Positions 5,649 to 7,940 of a stretch of 7,940 bases of DNA are shown piece by piece; position 1 is the first letter of the stretch, and each line of letters starts with the position of its first letter. This stretch comes from Rhizobiaceae bacterium UBA1291 (GTDB lineage: Bacteria; Pseudomonadota; Alphaproteobacteria; Rhizobiales; Rhizobiaceae), in contig DBUL01000031.1 of assembly GCA_002307905.1 (NCBI GenBank), forward strand, positions 4,440 through 12,379. The letters run 5' to 3'. Both the position numbers and the translations under genes were made by a program. The notes beneath the pieces are model-generated. The model ran no database searches. It was given only the letters and a program-made list of their open reading frames with translations, and was not told where the DNA came from.

Positions 5649-6911
5649 ATGGCATTGTCGGAAATCCAAAGTGGGTCAAGCGAGCAATCGCCTTCCACGC
5701 CTGCTGCCGGCGGCGCCAATCAGGTGCGCGTCCGCGCCTATAACGAACGGCTCGTACTATCCCATGTCCGCCGCAACAGCGGCGTGTCCAAGGCCGAGAT
5801 CGCCAGGCTGACCGGCCTTTCGGCCCAGACCGTCTCGGTCATCATGCGGGCGCTGGAAAAGGACGACCTGCTGATCCGCGGCAAGCCGGTACGCGGACGC
5901 GTCGGCCAACCCTCGGTGCCGATGCATCTGAACCCGGACGCCGTGCTCTCCTTCGGCGTCAAGATCGGGCGACGCAGCGCCGATCTCATCCTGATGGACT
6001 TCGTCGGCACGATCCGCCTCAACCGTCACCTCACCTATCCCTATCCCAATCCGGCCGAAATCCTCGATTTCGTCGTCTCGGGGATCGGCGAACTGCAGCA
6101 CGAGCTCTCAGCCTCGCAGCGCAGTGCCATCGCCGGCGTCGGCATTGCCGCGCCCTTCGAGCTGTGGAACTGGGCGCGCGAGGTCGGCGCGCCGGAAGGT
6201 GCGATGGAGGCCTGGCGCGGCTTCGATCTTCAGGCTGAGGTGGCAAGCCGCCTGCCCTATCCCGTCTACCTGCAAAACGACGCCACCAGCGCCTGCGGGG
6301 CGGAACTGGTGTTCGGCGTCGGGCCGCGCTATCCGGACTTCGTCTATTTCTATGTCGGCTCCTTCATCGGCGGCGGCATCGTGCTCAATTCGACGGTCTT
6401 CGTCGGCCGCACGGGAACCGCCGGCGCAATCGGCCCGCTGCCGGTACGGAACAAGCATGGCGAGACGCGGCAATTGTTGGAGATCGCCTCGATCTTCGTA
6501 CTCGAACGACTGCTGCGTGAGCGCGGCATCGATCCGCAGCCACTGTGGTACGATGCCAAGGACTGGATCGACTTCGGCGAGCCGCTGGACATCTGGATCC
6601 GCGACTGTGCCGCAGCACTTGCCCAGGCGATCATTGCCGCCAGTTCGATCATCGATTTTTCGGCCGCCATCATCGACGGAGGCTTCCCGGAATGGGTCCG
6701 GGAACGCCTCGTGGCCGCCACCATCGAGGAGATTGGGAAGCTCGACCTCCAGGGCATCGTCTTTCCCGACATCATCGAGGGCGCGGTGGGCGCCCAGGCC
6801 CGCGCCGTCGGCGGCGCCAGCTTGCCGATCTTTGCCCGTTATCTCATCGACCAGACCGTCTTGTTCAAGGAGATCGACAATGCTGAAGGGAACAGACCTG
6901 CAGCTATCTGA
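5649..6911 (+). CDS. frcR: ROK-family transcriptional regulator FrcR of the fructose operon
   Basis: A 420-residue regulator expected to bind DNA as a dimer or tetramer and to respond to sugar. The start at 5649 follows AGGGAGGAG (5635-5643) with good spacing. Residues 28-90 form the winged helix-turn-helix, with GVSKAEIARLTGLSAQTVSVI (45-65) as the helix-turn-helix and RGRVGQPSVPMHLNP (82-96) as the wing, a pattern shared by ROK repressors. The ROK body follows: GVKIGRRSADLILMDFVG (103-120), GVGIAAPFE (163-171), NDATSACGAELVFG (210-223) and YVGSFIGGGIVLN (235-247). The usual AGExGH is AGAIGPL (258-264), and the cysteine-rich zinc motif CxCGxxGC that normally follows is absent. The protein is thus unlikely to phosphorylate sugar, and ligand binding may differ from NagC or Mlc. 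It is transcribed away from frcB across a shared promoter region. In S. meliloti frcR holds this position. Confidence 0.88.
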   Translation: MALSEIQSGSSEQSPSTPAAGGANQVRVRAYNERLVLSHVRRNSGVSKAEIARLTGLSAQTVSVIMRALEKDDLLIRGKPVRGRVGQPSVPMHLNPDAVLSFGVKIGRRSADLILMDFVGTIRLNRHLTYPYPNPAEILDFVVSGIGELQHELSASQRSAIAGVGIAAPFELWNWAREVGAPEGAMEAWRGFDLQAEVASRLPYPVYLQNDATSACGAELVFGVGPRYPDFVYFYVGSFIGGGIVLNSTVFVGRTGTAGAIGPLPVRNKHGETRQLLEIASIFVLERLLRERGIDPQPLWYDAKDWIDFGEPLDIWIRDCAAALAQAIIAASSIIDFSAAIIDGGFPEWVRERLVAATIEEIGKLDLQGIVFPDIIEGAVGAQARAVGGASLPIFARYLIDQTVLFKEIDNAEGNRPAAI

Positions 6912-6937
6912 CGATTGAACACCGCTGCGCAGGTGCC

Positions 6938-7867
6938 TTATCTATCCAACGCGCTGGACGACACCGCAGCAGGAACCAGAACATTGAGTCCACGGGGATG
7001 GAGACGGATGTCCACATCGCGCGGCATGCGCAAGAGTTCCCCGTCGACGACGCAGAGCGCGCCGTGGCGGCGCTTGGGGAAGTGCAACCGCACGCGCCCG
7101 GCGGTCGTGGCGCTGACCGCTTCATTGTCCTTCAGCTTGCCACGCAGAATGTCATAGGCGAGTTTTGCTACGCCGACCGGCTTCAGCGGGTCCGCCAGAT
7201 AGACGCCGAGTCTCCCGGTGGTCAGATCATCGGCAAAGAACAGCGGGTTTTCCCCGAACGGATTGTTTGAGACGGAAATCGCCGAGACCAGCCGGCGGTC
7301 GTTTCGCCCGTCCCGGTCGATATCGAAGATTACCTCGAAGTGCGACGGCCGCAGCATCACGCTCAAAGCCGCGCGCGTGCTTGCGCGCACCTTGCCGAGA
7401 CGCGAGGCAAAATCCATGGCATTGCGCATGCGCACCATGCGGGCGTGCAAACCGGCGGAAAACTGGTGGACGAAGGGACGGTCGTTGACGGTTGCAATAT
7501 CGACCGCCTGAACCCGGCCCTCAGCCAGGGTTTCAAGAACGGCATAGATGTCTAGCGGCAGCTTCAGCGAACGGGCAAAGAGGTTCATCGTGCCGGCAGG
7601 AATAACACCGAGGGTAACACCGGCCTTCCAGGCAATGCCGGCGGCAGCCGAGATTGTGCCGTCGCCGCCACCGGCGATCAGCGCATCGATACCCTCTTCA
7701 TGCGCTGACGCCTCCAGCCGCTCGACCAAATCACTCCCGGCCACGACGGCGAAGGATATGTCGTGACCCGCCGCTCGGAAGATCTCCTCTGCACGGGCGC
7801 AATAGGCGTCCATGTCGGTGGTCTTGAACGTGCCGCCGTCCCGATTGAAAACCGCTTTGAGTCTCAT
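6938..7867 (-). CDS. Diacylglycerol/lipid kinase family protein (YegS/LCB5-like)
   Basis: A 309-residue protein of the diacylglycerol kinase catalytic-domain family, which transfers phosphate from ATP to lipid alcohols at the membrane surface. The start at 7867 (MRLKAVFNRDGGTF) is preferred, with GGAAAGGA just upstream; a GTG six codons earlier at 7885 is a weaker choice. The nucleotide-binding signature GGGDGT is at 66-71, followed by VIPAGTMNLFARSLKLPLD (88-106), which corresponds to the PxGTxNDFAR motif with Leu in place of Asp. FSAGLHARMV (137-146) and SVSNNPFGENPLF (198-210) mark the second domain, and GRLGVYL (218-224) and VDGE (274-277) complete the usual pattern. No transmembrane segment is obvious. 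The substrate could be diacylglycerol, phosphatidylglycerol or another lipid and cannot be told from sequence. It is convergent with frcR, 26 bases away, and shows no functional tie to sugar uptake. Confidence 0.87.
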   Translation of the reverse strand: MRLKAVFNRDGGTFKTTDMDAYCARAEEIFRAAGHDISFAVVAGSDLVERLEASAHEEGIDALIAGGGDGTISAAAGIAWKAGVTLGVIPAGTMNLFARSLKLPLDIYAVLETLAEGRVQAVDIATVNDRPFVHQFSAGLHARMVRMRNAMDFASRLGKVRASTRAALSVMLRPSHFEVIFDIDRDGRNDRRLVSAISVSNNPFGENPLFFADDLTTGRLGVYLADPLKPVGVAKLAYDILRGKLKDNEAVSATTAGRVRLHFPKRRHGALCVVDGELLRMPRDVDIRLHPRGLNVLVPAAVSSSALDR

Positions 7868-7940
7868 GGATCCTTTCCGGCCCACCGTCCGGCGGGAACC
7901 CTCGTGTGCGAGAAGCCCATATTAACGCGGCACCCCGGGT
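7868..7940 (-). promoter_or_regulatory. Upstream region of the lipid kinase gene
   Basis: These 73 bases hold the ribosome site next to the ATG and, on the minus strand, an AT-rich GTTAATAT that could be a -10 box. A short dyad CCCGCCG-GA-CGGTGGG (7896-7881, one G-T pair) lies just ahead of the ribosome site and could lower translation if it folds. No -35 box can be assigned with confidence, and the window ends here. Confidence 0.2.

Noticed and set aside
6912..6937. Terminator between frcR and the lipid kinase gene
   Set aside because: The gap is 26 bases. Only a weak ACCTGC/GCAGGT pairing with a long loop is seen across the gene ends, and there is no T-run.
1..7940. Mobile elements, CRISPR array, tRNA or phage-like features
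   Set aside because: No terminal repeats with a transposase, no regularly spaced repeats, no cloverleaf sequences and no sharp composition change were seen.

Overview
The window looks like a chromosomal segment from an alphaproteobacterium of the Rhizobiaceae type (Rhizobium, Sinorhizobium/Ensifer, Shinella or a relative). The genes are GC-rich and tightly packed. The outer-membrane protein is of the Omp25/Omp31 porin-like kind typical of Hyphomicrobiales. The central gene order matches the fructose uptake locus frcR-frcBCAK described in Sinorhizobium meliloti. This placement comes from reading protein sequences and gene order; no database search was run.

Layout from left to right. 1-777 (+) is the C-terminal part of a glutamine synthetase family enzyme, probably of the gamma-glutamyl-polyamine synthetase type, cut by the window edge. 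778-1009 is a leader region rich in inverted repeats. 1010-1672 (+) is an outer-membrane beta-barrel protein with a signal peptide. A strong stem-loop at 1699-1724 separates it from the convergent operon on the minus strand. That operon reads from right to left: frcB (5412-4387, periplasmic sugar-binding protein), frcC (4235-3153, permease), frcA (3153-2371, ATPase) and frcK (2374-1748, P-loop kinase). frcC/frcA and frcA/frcK overlap by 1 and 4 bases, while frcB and frcC are separated by 151 bases holding a long hairpin. The divergent gene 5649-6911 (+) is the ROK-family regulator frcR. An AT-rich divergent promoter region with inverted repeats lies between frcR and frcB. 6938-7867 (-) is a diacylglycerol/lipid kinase family gene, convergent with frcR.

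How the genes work together: FrcB would capture fructose (possibly also related sugars) in the periplasm, FrcC would carry it across the inner membrane, FrcA would hydrolyse ATP to drive import, and FrcR would control the operon through the shared intergenic region. FrcK is a small kinase of unproven substrate, translationally tied to the transporter. The flanking glutamine synthetase, Omp and lipid kinase genes have no evident functional link to sugar uptake.

I did not find a clearly undescribed system. The items most worth a second look are the unassigned kinase FrcK, the degenerate ROK sugar/zinc signature of FrcR, the frcB-frcC hairpin, and two unusual inverted-repeat arrangements upstream of the Omp gene, one nested and one interleaved. 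No tRNA, rRNA, insertion sequence, CRISPR array or attachment site was seen.
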